Shown piece by piece: positions 10,535-19,894 of a DNA stretch of 64,000 nt. The notes under the pieces are model-generated. The model saw only the letters and a program-made list of their open reading frames with translations. It ran no database searches and had not been told where the DNA came from. Each line of letters begins with the position of its first letter. Positions within the stretch are counted from its first letter, which is position 1. The DNA lies in the NCBI RefSeq assembly GCF_000001735.4, contig NC_003076.8:15875835-15939834 (forward strand), written 5' to 3'. The position numbers and the translations under genes are program-made. This stretch comes from Arabidopsis thaliana. Its lineage: Eukaryota > Streptophyta > Magnoliopsida > Brassicales > Brassicaceae.

Positions 10535-11822
10535 GGCGCCAAAATTGATATTTTTCTTCCCAAAGTAACCAGAGATTATGAGGAAGGTGCTTTTAAGTTT
10601 TAACGGAAAGTTTCGAAGTCAACAATCACTAGTCTCTTTGACTTTGACCCATTTAAACATGTACATTACGGCTTAGAACTTTTAAATAAAACTGTTGTGA
10701 AAATTATTAAAAAAAATTACATTAATTGTTCTTTATGCTAATTTATATTTATTATTTATTTATTTTTGTATTGTTAATAAAATTAGATCTATAATATGTA
10801 ATTACAATTTTTATGTTTAGATTTATTTGTGAGTCGAAATATCAATTTATATATATTATGTATAAAGCTGATTATTTATAAAATTTTAATATTTTTTCAC
10901 TTCATGAATACATATAACAACAATAATGATATTTTGATACAATTATATATAACTATGTTACTTTTGTGGTTTAAGATTTTCCTAACTCGATTATAAATAA
11001 ATCAATTTCTTATTTTATGTACGTCAACAACATTGTGAGACTCATAATTAAAGTTTGGATTGACATCAACTAAAAAAGATCTGAAAAATATTCGTACAAA
11101 AAAATAAAAAGATAGCAAAAATGAATGTCACTGAAGTCAACACTTTTGGATCTTTTGTCATTGTATATATCAATATTAGAGAAATGATCTTGTTTTGGAT
11201 GATTTGAAATTTGTTCAACTTGATTATAAATAAACTATTTATGGTTTAATTTATTCTCCAGATATAATACTCCAACAAAATTGTTATAGGCTCATGATTA
11301 AATATAGAATTGATATAAACTGAATAAGATTTCAAGAGTATTATGAAAGATTTTAGAATTCTATTTATAATCTAGTGTTATTCAATTAAAGATTAAAAAA
11401 AAAATTTACTTGAATGCAATGAGTTTTTGACCAACCAATAAAAATAGAGAAATTTAAAGAGAAAAATAAAAAATTATAATACGAATTTCTAAAGTAGAAC
11501 TCAAATTCTCTCTAATACAACATCACCCTTCTCTGTTCAACAAGCACCTCACGCAACATAGGTAAACTAGAAGATTATCGTGAAGCAATTACCATCATAT
11601 CGGCAAATTTTGCTTTCCGTTTGTGATTTTTTTTTATTTTCTTGAAAGTAAACAGTTAAAGAGATACATATAAGTATATAACATGTTTTTCCGGCGAAAT
11701 TCACAGCCTTTCCGGCGAGCTACATCATGCTCAGTCACACTCGACCCTCAGGTAAACTCTAAAGATCTTCTTCCTATCTAGTTGCTATCACTGGCTCTAT
11801 CTAAACTTTGTCTAACATTTTC
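10535..11822. other. AT-rich spacer with a degenerate direct repeat
   Basis: No gene seen. Two diverged copies of a segment lie head-to-tail, about 10984-11097 and 11218-11330, sharing GATTATAAATAAA and a block with CAACA..ATTGT, a CTCAT run and AATTGAT/GGATTGAC, at a spacing of about 235 bp. A short open stretch starting at 11683 (MFFRRNSQPFRR...) ends at a CAG|GTAAAC donor-like site and could be an orphan exon; no partner was found. Confidence 0.5.
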
Positions 11823-13088
11823 GGAAAAACAGTCTATTTCCCCACAATAACTATGACATCATGCCAGATAGAGCCCGAACTATGACTACAATCCAGTTGT
11901 CCCCGAAAAGATACTTTTCGATCTATATCTCCCCAAAATCGATAGTTTTTATCTATTTCCCCATATATTTGGGTTTAATCGGTTTGCTGACCAAACCCAA
12001 TAAAAATTCACTCAACCCGATACCAAACCACTTTATATGTCAAGCCTCTTTAAAAAAAAAAGAAAAAAAATAATAATAATAAAAAAAAGAAATAACAAAA
12101 TTGTTGTCGTCTTGTTTTCTCCATTCTTCCCCATAAAATTCCAGATTATGCTTATTTGAAAAAATAGTTTATCTCTCTCTTTGATTGTTACGATGGGTGT
12201 TAGATTTATTTTGAATCCACATACAAATTTGTCGTAACTAATTAAGAGATATTCAACAAAGCATTTTAAACGCATTCTAATTGTTAATAACGTTAACATC
12301 GACATTGACCTGAAAACTGGAATCGTTACTAAGAATATGGCTAAGAAAGAGAAGATCGAGGTGAGCTTCCACAGGAATTTTACAATTCACAAAAGAACAA
12401 CCCAATTAAACAAAATCAACATCTCAATTATTAAATAAGTTTTATCCAAATTCTATTACTGTTCTTTCAATTGCTCATCTTAAAATCAATCTGGGAATTA
12501 CAAAAACCAGAAAACAATCAACACAAACCATCAAGTCGACAATGGCTGATTCAGCGTTATCAATCTTCTACAAAATGAAGCAAGTGATTTCAATGGGTGG
12601 AATAATGTGGGAAGGTCTCAATTCGAGTTTAATCAAAGTCGATGAAGCTTTGCTTAAGCAGCAGATCCGAGTGGAGATGAGGAATAAAAAGAAAAGGGGA
12701 AAAACTGGAAAATATATCTATAGCCACCATCACCGGAGCCGACATCACCATCACCATTGAAAGGAAGAAGAACGTCATCGTGTTGTTATTGTTTCATAAT
12801 AATTCAATTAATTAATTAATTTATTTATTTAGTGATACTCGGTTAGATTAGGTTTATTCTGGTTTAGTGTTTTCATTAGTTAGTTATAAAAATAGTAAAC
12901 CGAACAAAATCAATGGCTGTGGGTAAATAGGTGAAAACTATGCTTATGGGATAGATATAGGTTTTGAACTATAGATTCATAGAGATATAGATTGAGAAGT
13001 ATCTTTTCGGGGCCATCTGGATCGTCTTCATAAATCGGGCTCTATCTGGCATGATGTCATAGTTCTCGTGGAGAAATAGACCGTTTTC
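11823..13088. mobile_element. Mutator-like (MULE) element with long TIRs
   Basis: The sequence from 11823 (GGAAAAACAGTCTATTTC) is repeated inverted at 13088 (GAAAACGGTCTATTTCTCC). The inverted match continues for about 120-140 bp, including GACATCATGCCAGATAGAGC on both arms. The 9-bp duplication AACATTTTC flanks the element at 11814-11822 and 13089-13097. Long TIRs with a 9-bp target duplication define MULEs. The 1266-bp element has no transposase. Its interior holds a small open frame (12542-12760) and a second coding-like stretch near 12294-12361, so it may be a gene-capturing (Pack) type. Confidence 0.85.
12542..12760 (+). CDS. Small open frame inside the MULE, possible captured gene piece
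   Basis: 72 codons starting ATGGCTGATTCAGCG, with text such as MADSALSIFYKMKQVISMGG and a basic, histidine-rich end (RHHHHH). An upstream coding-like run (KTGIVTKNMAKKEKIE, ending at a GAG|GTGAGC donor-like site near 12361) is separated by about 180 bp that could be an intron. Both lie between the TIRs. I do not recognise the source protein. The composition looks more like coding sequence than the AT-rich surroundings. It could also be chance. Confidence 0.3.
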   Translation: MADSALSIFYKMKQVISMGGIMWEGLNSSLIKVDEALLKQQIRVEMRNKKKRGKTGKYIYSHHHRSRHHHHH

Positions 13089-13502
13089 AACATTTTCTTC
13101 TAATCAACACTATTTCTAATTTAACATGAAAATGGTATAAGTTTTTCAAAAATAGATTTGTTTCACATTTTCTGTAATCAACGTTTATTTCTTTGTTAAC
13201 TTGTGTTTGGAGTAATTTACACTCTAGCTTACATTATTCCACAATTTTAAAGTTTGTTAGCTAAACATGAAACTTTTCCTTTTCCAAATCTCAATTTGAT
13301 AAATCTAAATCAAATCCGATATTATCTGAATCCCATATTATTTCAATTTCGATAAATTTTATAAACCGTCTTATTACATTCTTATAAATAAGAGACATTC
13401 TTATCAGATAACTTGTCTCCGTCCATATGTATTGTTTACTTAGTTGAATTCTTTAGTTTATTAAGGGATTAACATATATATCTATATATATTTTTGAAAC
13501 AG

Positions 13503-14353
13503 AGGAATTCGAGAAGGGTAACGATAAAGAATGGTTTATTATAACGGAGAGGAACAAAGTTGATCAAGGTTTAAGCCAAACAAAGAGAGTTGGTAATGGT
13601 GCGAAAAGGCAGAAACGTGTTGACACTAACGGAGGATATTGGCACGCAACAGTGGCTGCCCAAAAGATCAACGCTGGAGATGGTGTCGTTGGCAACAAAA
13701 GGCCACTTGCATACTACGATAGGAAACCATCAGAAGACGTCAAAACTGATTGGTTAATGCAAGAATACTCTCTTGATCACAACAACGACAAGGTAAGTAT
13801 GTCTTGGTTCCCAAGTTATTTAGGTTTTCAAGTTTTGGATTCTGTTTTGAGTCTTGTTTTTGTTGTGCGTCTAGGATTACACTTTGTGCAAGATTTATCT
13901 TACTCCACAAGCAACAAAGAAGTTGGAGAAGAGAAGAAGAAGCAGAAGAAAGGAGAACCTGTGGAAGCATCGGAAGGGCAGCAGCCTTGTAATGCCGAGT
14001 ATCATCAACCGCTAGCACCTCTAGATTCTTGCCAACCGCAGCCTCATGATTTGGCTGAGCAGCTGGATTTGCATCAACCAGAACAGTTGCAGCTGCAACA
14101 GCCTCATGATATTGTGTATCAACCACAGTATTGTTTACTTCCAGAACAACATCAGCTGCAGCCTTTTCCTGATAACTTTTCTGAGTTGAACAGCTTTCAA
14201 CAGCAACCAGTGATGATCCCAGACGATTTAGAAGATTTCTTGGCTGAATTAATGGAGCCACATTCACTGGATGGAGATGAAGAATCCAACAATTATGGGT
14301 TTTTTGAAGGCTTATTTGACACAGAAGGAATTAATGATAAAACATTACACTAA
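13503..14353 (+). pseudogene. NAC093: ANAC093-like NAC gene, truncated and frameshifted
   Basis: Exon 13503-13792 encodes the C-terminal half of a NAC domain: EWFIITERNKVDQG, GGYWHATVAAQ, GNKRPLAYYDRKP and VKTDWLMQEYSL, corresponding to subdomains C and D. After an 82-nt intron (AAG|GTAAGT ... TCTAG|GAT) exon 2 from 13875 gives DYTLCKIYLTPQATKK, the expected end of the domain. That frame stops near 14010. A different frame, open to TAA at 14351-14353, gives a Q- and P-rich acidic tail (DDLEDFLAELMEP, FFEGLFDTEG) that looks like a genuine activation region. A one-base change near 13920-13935 therefore separates the two. Subdomains A and B (the usual first exon with GFRF) are not found upstream, where the MULE sits. 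The locus matches what I recall as AT5G39690. Whether it is expressed as a shortened factor is open. Confidence 0.65.
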
Positions 14354-15744
14354 CTGATCTCAGTCTGTAAACTTTGTATACTAATGATGATGTGTTAGTA
14401 TAAAGCTGTAAACTTTGTATACTAATCAGTGTGCATAAGTATTGTTTAGCAAGGAAGAGAGGAATACCGTGTTCTTTGACTCTAAAGTATGTTCATCGTC
14501 TATGTGATAGCACAAGCCAATGATATCATATGACTCAGCAAAAAAAGGCAAGTAAACTCCTCTAGGAAATCATCATCTCCATCTATTTCTTCAAAGCTCA
14601 TTAAGATCTCTGCATTTTAAAGGGAGAAGATAATTCCAAACCTTTGTGAGCATAATACCTTTTTATACATTGCAAAGTCAACTCTATTTTTAAAATTTTT
14701 GACTATATCGAGAATAGTCGACAATTGATTTATTTCTATTACTAATGGATTTCATATATTTTAAGTTGTCTTAAAGAAAATACAACCAATATATTTCACT
14801 TACAAAATTGGTCTATACTTTTCTATATATTCATAATCAACTACATTTAAAAGTGTTGACTAGATTGAGATTTCTCATGATATACTTAAATAGTTAAATT
14901 CAAAAAAAAAAAAACGATATTTTTTTCTTTGAACATAACTTAACGTTACATTTTTAAAAACTGATCTTGAATATGTGCTAAGATCGAGATGATTGGTTCT
15001 AACAATCAAATGAGCGTGAACAGATATACTAAAGATTATGAACAAATCATTCAACAAAAGGCTGTTAATGAAGTCGACCATTTATTTGTCTCATAGTAAT
15101 ATTAAACTCTAACCGATTGCCCTAATGCAACATCGTTATTTAAACAAGATCAGTTTCAGTTCATCAGAGAAACAACAATGGGTTTGCTAAAATGACACGA
15201 TGTATGCTTGCTCTTAGTTCCCGAATTCTTGAACACTCTAAACCCAAAAAGGTTCCTCAAATATTGAACTCAAAATGAAAAAAAAAAGTGAGAATCGGCC
15301 TCTTGTTTCATTTATGTTGGAAGGCAACTATGTCATTGCAATTACTCTCTAGGTTGTAAGTATGAATCTCGTTCTACCTTCTTAGGAATGGTTGTTAAAT
15401 TATGTTGCTACATGTTCTACTATAAGGGTCATGTTACTGTACGTATAAAAACCATATGTTTGTGTTACAACATGTTCTATTATGGATCTTTTTTTACTAA
15501 ACCAAAGTACAATTTTTTGTTGTGTGTTTTACTCAGTTATATCTTTTACTCTTTCATCAGCTTACAAACTTCAAACCAAAAAGCATTCAAAAAAAATAAA
15601 TAAACAAATGAGACCAACAAGGCAACACATAATTAGCCATCATACAAATTCAGGCTAAATTTATGAAAATAACAATCCACATCGTTGCTTTTAAAAATTA
15701 GAGGTACCCACCATTGTAATTCTAGCATGTGTATGGTTGTCTAA
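14354..15744. other. Spacer between NAC093 and the MIR869 foldback
   Basis: AT-rich with no convincing gene. It contains a short direct repeat in the NAC093 3' UTR (TAAACTTTGTATACTAAT at about 14367 and 14408). The small open frames in this interval are composition artefacts. Confidence 0.5.
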
Positions 15745-16039
15745 GCCCACCACACATGTTTTCATACGGTATAAGAAGTGTCAACTATCTCAACACCAGA
15801 ATTGAACCAATAATATGCTCATCAGTGTTAAGCAACAATCCCACAATCCTTCATCAGAAACAAAGCCTTCATATCTATGAGACTGGTTTAGAAACAAGGA
15901 TAGATATGAAGGTTTTGCTTTTATAGCTGATGAGGAATCGTGGATTGTGGCTTAACTATGATGAGCCTAGTACTGGTCCAATCCTGGAGTTGAGATAGGT
16001 GATACTTTCTTCTACCGTATGGAAATCTGTATGGTGGGC
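15745..16039 (-). ncRNA. MIR869A: MIR869A primary foldback (miR869.1 and miR869.2)
   Basis: The segment is a long, nearly complete inverted repeat. GCCCACCACACATG at 15745 pairs with ATGGTGGGC ending at 16039, and the arms stay complementary for about 135 bp with scattered mismatches and a small loop near 15893. Read on the minus strand, the 3' arm contains ATTGGTTCAATTCTGG... at 15811-15791 and TCTGGTGTTGAGATAG... at 15800-15780. These match miR869.1 and miR869.2 as I remember them, two overlapping 21-nt products offset by 11 nt. Such extended arms are typical of young, DCL4-processed plant MIRNA genes born from inverted duplication. Confidence 0.8.
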
Positions 16040-16180
16040 ATACATGGCCAGACATAAGCGAGAGAAAGAGAGCCCAATTTCAGGAGTTTTCTCAAGAAGG
16101 TGAAAGCTCTATAGAGAGAGACAGAGAGATGATATTTTCTGGTGATGTGTTTTACAAAGGTGCACACTGTGTATATATAT

Positions 16181-16330
16181 ATATTGTGTTTAGAAATTTA
16201 AAAGGTAGAAAATCTTATCCAACAACTACCACCAAATATAGGTAATTGCATGTCTATATATTGTGTTTAGAAAATAAGGTAGAAAATCTTATCCAACAAC
16301 TACCACCAATTATTAGGTAATTTCATGTAT
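16181..16330. repeat. Tandem duplication, two units of about 75 bp
   Basis: TATTGTGTTTAGAAA, then GGTAGAAAATCTTATCC, then AACTACCACCAA occur in the same order at 16182-16240 and again at 16258-16315. Small indels separate the copies. Confidence 0.85.
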
Positions 16331-16711
16331 TTGTGTTTAGATTCACTAAAAAAGTTTATTATATATATATATATATATATTAGATTACTGTTTTCCAATT
16401 TTTTGAATTATAGTTTTTTTCCCACGAATACTGTTAGGACAATAATCTTTGTAAATTATAAACACATATATATAATATATGTATGTATTATTTTGATTTG
16501 GTTAAAAGAATAATATTATAAATGGACAATAAACGCAATTTTGAGTAATTTTGAATTATTATTTATTTTGTGGTAAAAAAATATATGTATGTAGTAGATA
16601 ATCTAACAAATAATAATTTAAAACTACTACGGATTCTGATTTTTACCATATTTTTGGCAATTAAGCGATTATCCTGACTTTTCCGATTTTGTTGAGCAAG
16701 TTGAGCATGAT

Positions 16712-16764
16712 ATGCTCAAAGATTTCTAACATATTTCCACACTTTTTTAGAAATCTTTGAGCAT
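16712..16764. repeat. Short perfect inverted repeat (hairpin)
   Basis: ATGCTCAAAGATTTCTA at 16712-16728 is matched by its exact reverse complement at 16748-16764, giving a 17-bp stem and a 19-nt loop. No gene or TE boundary was recognised around it. Confidence 0.8.
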
Positions 16765-17590
16765 CGTAGAGATTTAATACTGGCTCATGGAAGTAAAGAT
16801 CTTAAAATATTCAAAAATATTTATTTATTATAAACGGTTGTGTTAGTATATTTAGTTTAATTGATATAGTTTATTACAAAATATCAATTATATTTTCGGT
16901 ACATTAGATTAATTAATATATTTTTGTTATACTCATGTTTCTAAATGATATAATATTATGATTGGTATTTTATAATTAATAATTAGTACATTTCATCATG
17001 TTTTAAAAACAGTTAAGGTAAAAAGTTAAAAGTTTTACTATATCGTTAACCAACAGTTTTAATACAATTATGGTTAATTAATGGTTTAAGTTACTAAAAT
17101 ATTTAATCGTATATTTATAGTTACGGTTTTTAACCGTTTTAAACGGTTACTATATTGTTACAGTTTAGATATGATATGAATTACTGTCTCAAATATGGTT
17201 ACTGTTTGATTTTGGCCATGCCTACCTTTCTGATCTTCTGTAAGATCTATAACCCATAAGGTTACTGTTTAAGTTGTTACCTTGTGTGGGAATGTTGGAT
17301 TGGCCTAGTTTTAGACTCTCAGATTCTTTAGCTTTGTACTTATGATGTCAAGTTAAAATAGAGCTCCGAAATTCTTGCGGTAAACATGTACTTATGATTT
17401 ACTAGAAACTTCAAAAAAATAGAAAAACAAGCTCTTTGTTTTGACACTATCTTGAAACTAGAATTTCGAGAAATAGAAGAACAAACTCTTGCTTTTCATT
17501 GTTTGTAAAAATGCAACCTTGTTAGGTTACGTTTCACAGTCCTCATCATTGGAATTAAGGTTACAGTTAGGAAGTTCTTAAGTAGTTTCT
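16765..17590. other. AT-rich spacer downstream of MYB89
   Basis: No gene seen. A cluster of related words (CGGTTTTTAACCGTTTT, AAACGGTTAC, GGTTACTGTTT) at about 17118-17210 suggests an old hAT-like or other TE fragment, but no pair of termini could be assigned. Confidence 0.4.
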
Positions 17591-19186
17591 TCAAGAATCT
17601 CCTACCCCGAGAAAATCTATATACCTCGGGGTTTTTGTAGTCATTATATCTTCTGCTTCTGATGATGATAGTAACGATGATGATGATGGTTGAGAGATGG
17701 AGACATGAGGTGTGAATAAGGCCAAGGAATTTGCAGGGAAGGTAGAGAAGTGATGATGATGACATGAGTGTTGCAATGGCATGCATGAAGAATAATTCTT
17801 TTCTTGGAGATATTGAGCATTGAGGTTAGTACTTTCATGACTTACACTACCTGTAAACCACACAATAAGAAAAATAAACATCAAGAACTCAGAATTGAAC
17901 CCATATTGCTGTGTGGTGTTTTAAATCTATTGTTTAGTATTAAGGAGACACAAACCAGGAAGAAAGTTGGAGGTTTGATAATTCTGGATGTTATCGAAAG
18001 ATCTTATGTCAGAAGCTGATTGCTTCCTAATGATTCTATTCATGAGACTGTGCCAATGATTCTTAACAGCATGGTCTGTTCTTCGATTGAAAAGCTTAGC
18101 GATCTTAGACCATTTGTTACCATATAATATGTGAGCTCTAAGCAGCTTCTCTTCTTCCTCATCAGTGAAATTTCTTTTGTTAATCTTCGGATCGAGCTGG
18201 TTAAACCACCTTTGTCTACAACTTAGACCTTCAAACACATAGAAAAACAAGAAAAAAAGATTCAACTTTCATGTCCAAAAATAGAGTAAGTACGAAAGAA
18301 AAAAAAAACAATATTTTACTTGTTCTTGGTTCCATCTTCTCTCCAATGAATTTCCAGTTCTGAGGACCAAAAACCGCCACAAGCTCTTTGAGTTTGAGAT
18401 CCTCTGAAAGTGTCCAGTGTCCACCCCTATGTTTCTTCTTCTTCTCCTCTTGATGCATCTTTCTCAATGGTAATGCATTGTTTTCTCCAAACCCATTAAA
18501 TGGCCTCTGCAATGAAACATCACAAGGGGTATTTTGAAAAACATGAGTCTCCTCCAAAACTATGTTACATTTATACATAAACAGATACATAATGTATTGT
18601 TGTGTGATATTTCTCTGTTTATCGTATTAAAATGTGTGAGTTATAGAATAGTTGTTGAATGTTTCTTAAACCTTGCCATGTAAAGAGGATAAATTTTGGT
18701 ACACACACATTTTTTCTAAAAGAACTTGACAGCACTATATGCAAATAAGATCTAATCTCTAACACAGTAACACTAATCCATAAATGCATACAAAAATATT
18801 TGTTTCTTACGAAATTTCGGAAGCACTGGAAAAATAATACTAGGAATTTGAGATCTAGTCTAAAATCCGATCCATTCTCGGATCCAAATTTTGGTGTTTT
18901 TAAAGATCAGGAGATTTAAATATGGTTCGAAATCTCTTTAGTAAATAAAAGAATAACTCAAAATATCACCAAAACAAATTTTACTTTTATAAATTGGAGT
19001 GTTTGTAAAATGGATGTGAAGTGTTTTTAAGAGATGTGTGTTAGACAAAGATTGATGATTGATGATGAAGTGACAATGGTGAAGACAAAGATTGATGATT
19101 AAGTATTTAACAACATGATTAGTAATTAGATTAATCAGAAAGATATGATATGTTTATACCTTGAAAGCTGACAAAGTAGACTGCAT
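17591..19186 (-). CDS. MYB89: MYB89, R2R3-type MYB transcription factor
   Basis: Four exons on the minus strand, 19186-19160, 18506-18320, 18228-17956 and 17850-17591, join in frame to 248 residues. All junctions have GT-AG. Repeat R2 has tryptophans 40, 60 and 79 (GGHWTLSEDL, GPQNWKFIGEKM, SCRQRWFNQLDP). R3 starts with phenylalanine 92 instead of the first tryptophan, a common substitution, then W111 and W130 (YGNKWSKIAKLF, DHAVKNHWHSLMNR). The protein should bind DNA and regulate transcription; its C-terminus has HHHH and serine runs. The first exon (nine residues, MQSTLSAFK) was chosen because it splices cleanly onto RPFNGFGENN. Gene name from memory (AT5G39700). Confidence 0.88.
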
Positions 19187-19894
19187 TGGAACGATACTCG
19201 AACTTCCCTTTGATTCAACTAATTAGAAAAAATGAAAACTACTAATATACATATAGTAGATTTTTGTTAAACAACAAAAATAAATGCTTTGATAGTTTTG
19301 ACAACATTTTAAGGTATTTATTTTAACTCACTACCAAAATATGATACTGATGAATGCAAAAACAATGACTGATTATTTAAAGGTAGGTTTATAAAGAAAA
19401 GTTGTTGAATAATTAGATCATGAAAACAATCTAATTTAGTTCTAAATTGTCTCCATCTTACCTAATTTAAAATTAATTTACCATTTAGAATTAAGTAAAA
19501 AATCTAGAATTAAGAAAGAAATCAGTCATATTTTCTTGTACATTTGACTATGGTTTACATTTCAGTTATGTTACTTAATTCTAAATTGTTTTCATATTTA
19601 GAAGAAAATATACAATTTATTAGATCATGAAAATTGTATAAAACACAGAACTTCCCATTAAAAGTAGAATTTTATTTTTCAAAATTTCGAACTTAATTTT
19701 AGTTATAGAATTTCATTGTTATAAGTCAATTTGTATTATCAATTTTAAAAATAAATTTCTCAACCAAATATAATAAATTATAGCCACAGAAAAAAAGCCA
19801 CAGGTGAAAAATGATCGGACGGCTGAGATCAATTGTGCTTCTTCTTCTTCTTCTTCTTCTTCTTCTTCGAGCCTTTCTCTTCCTAAAACCCTAA
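19187..19894. promoter_or_regulatory. Divergent promoter region of MYB89 and EMB2745
   Basis: About 700 bp separate the two divergent start codons. It is AT-rich except for a (CTT)n tract at about 19840-19868 in the EMB2745 leader. AAAACCCTAA (telo-box) copies overlap the EMB2745 start (19885-19894 and 19906-19915), an element common in plant housekeeping and organelle-related genes. Confidence 0.45.

Noticed and set aside
13740-14267. Long minus-strand frame over NAC093
   Set aside because: Shadow of the Q-rich NAC tail (valine/alanine-rich antisense of CAG/CTG codons).
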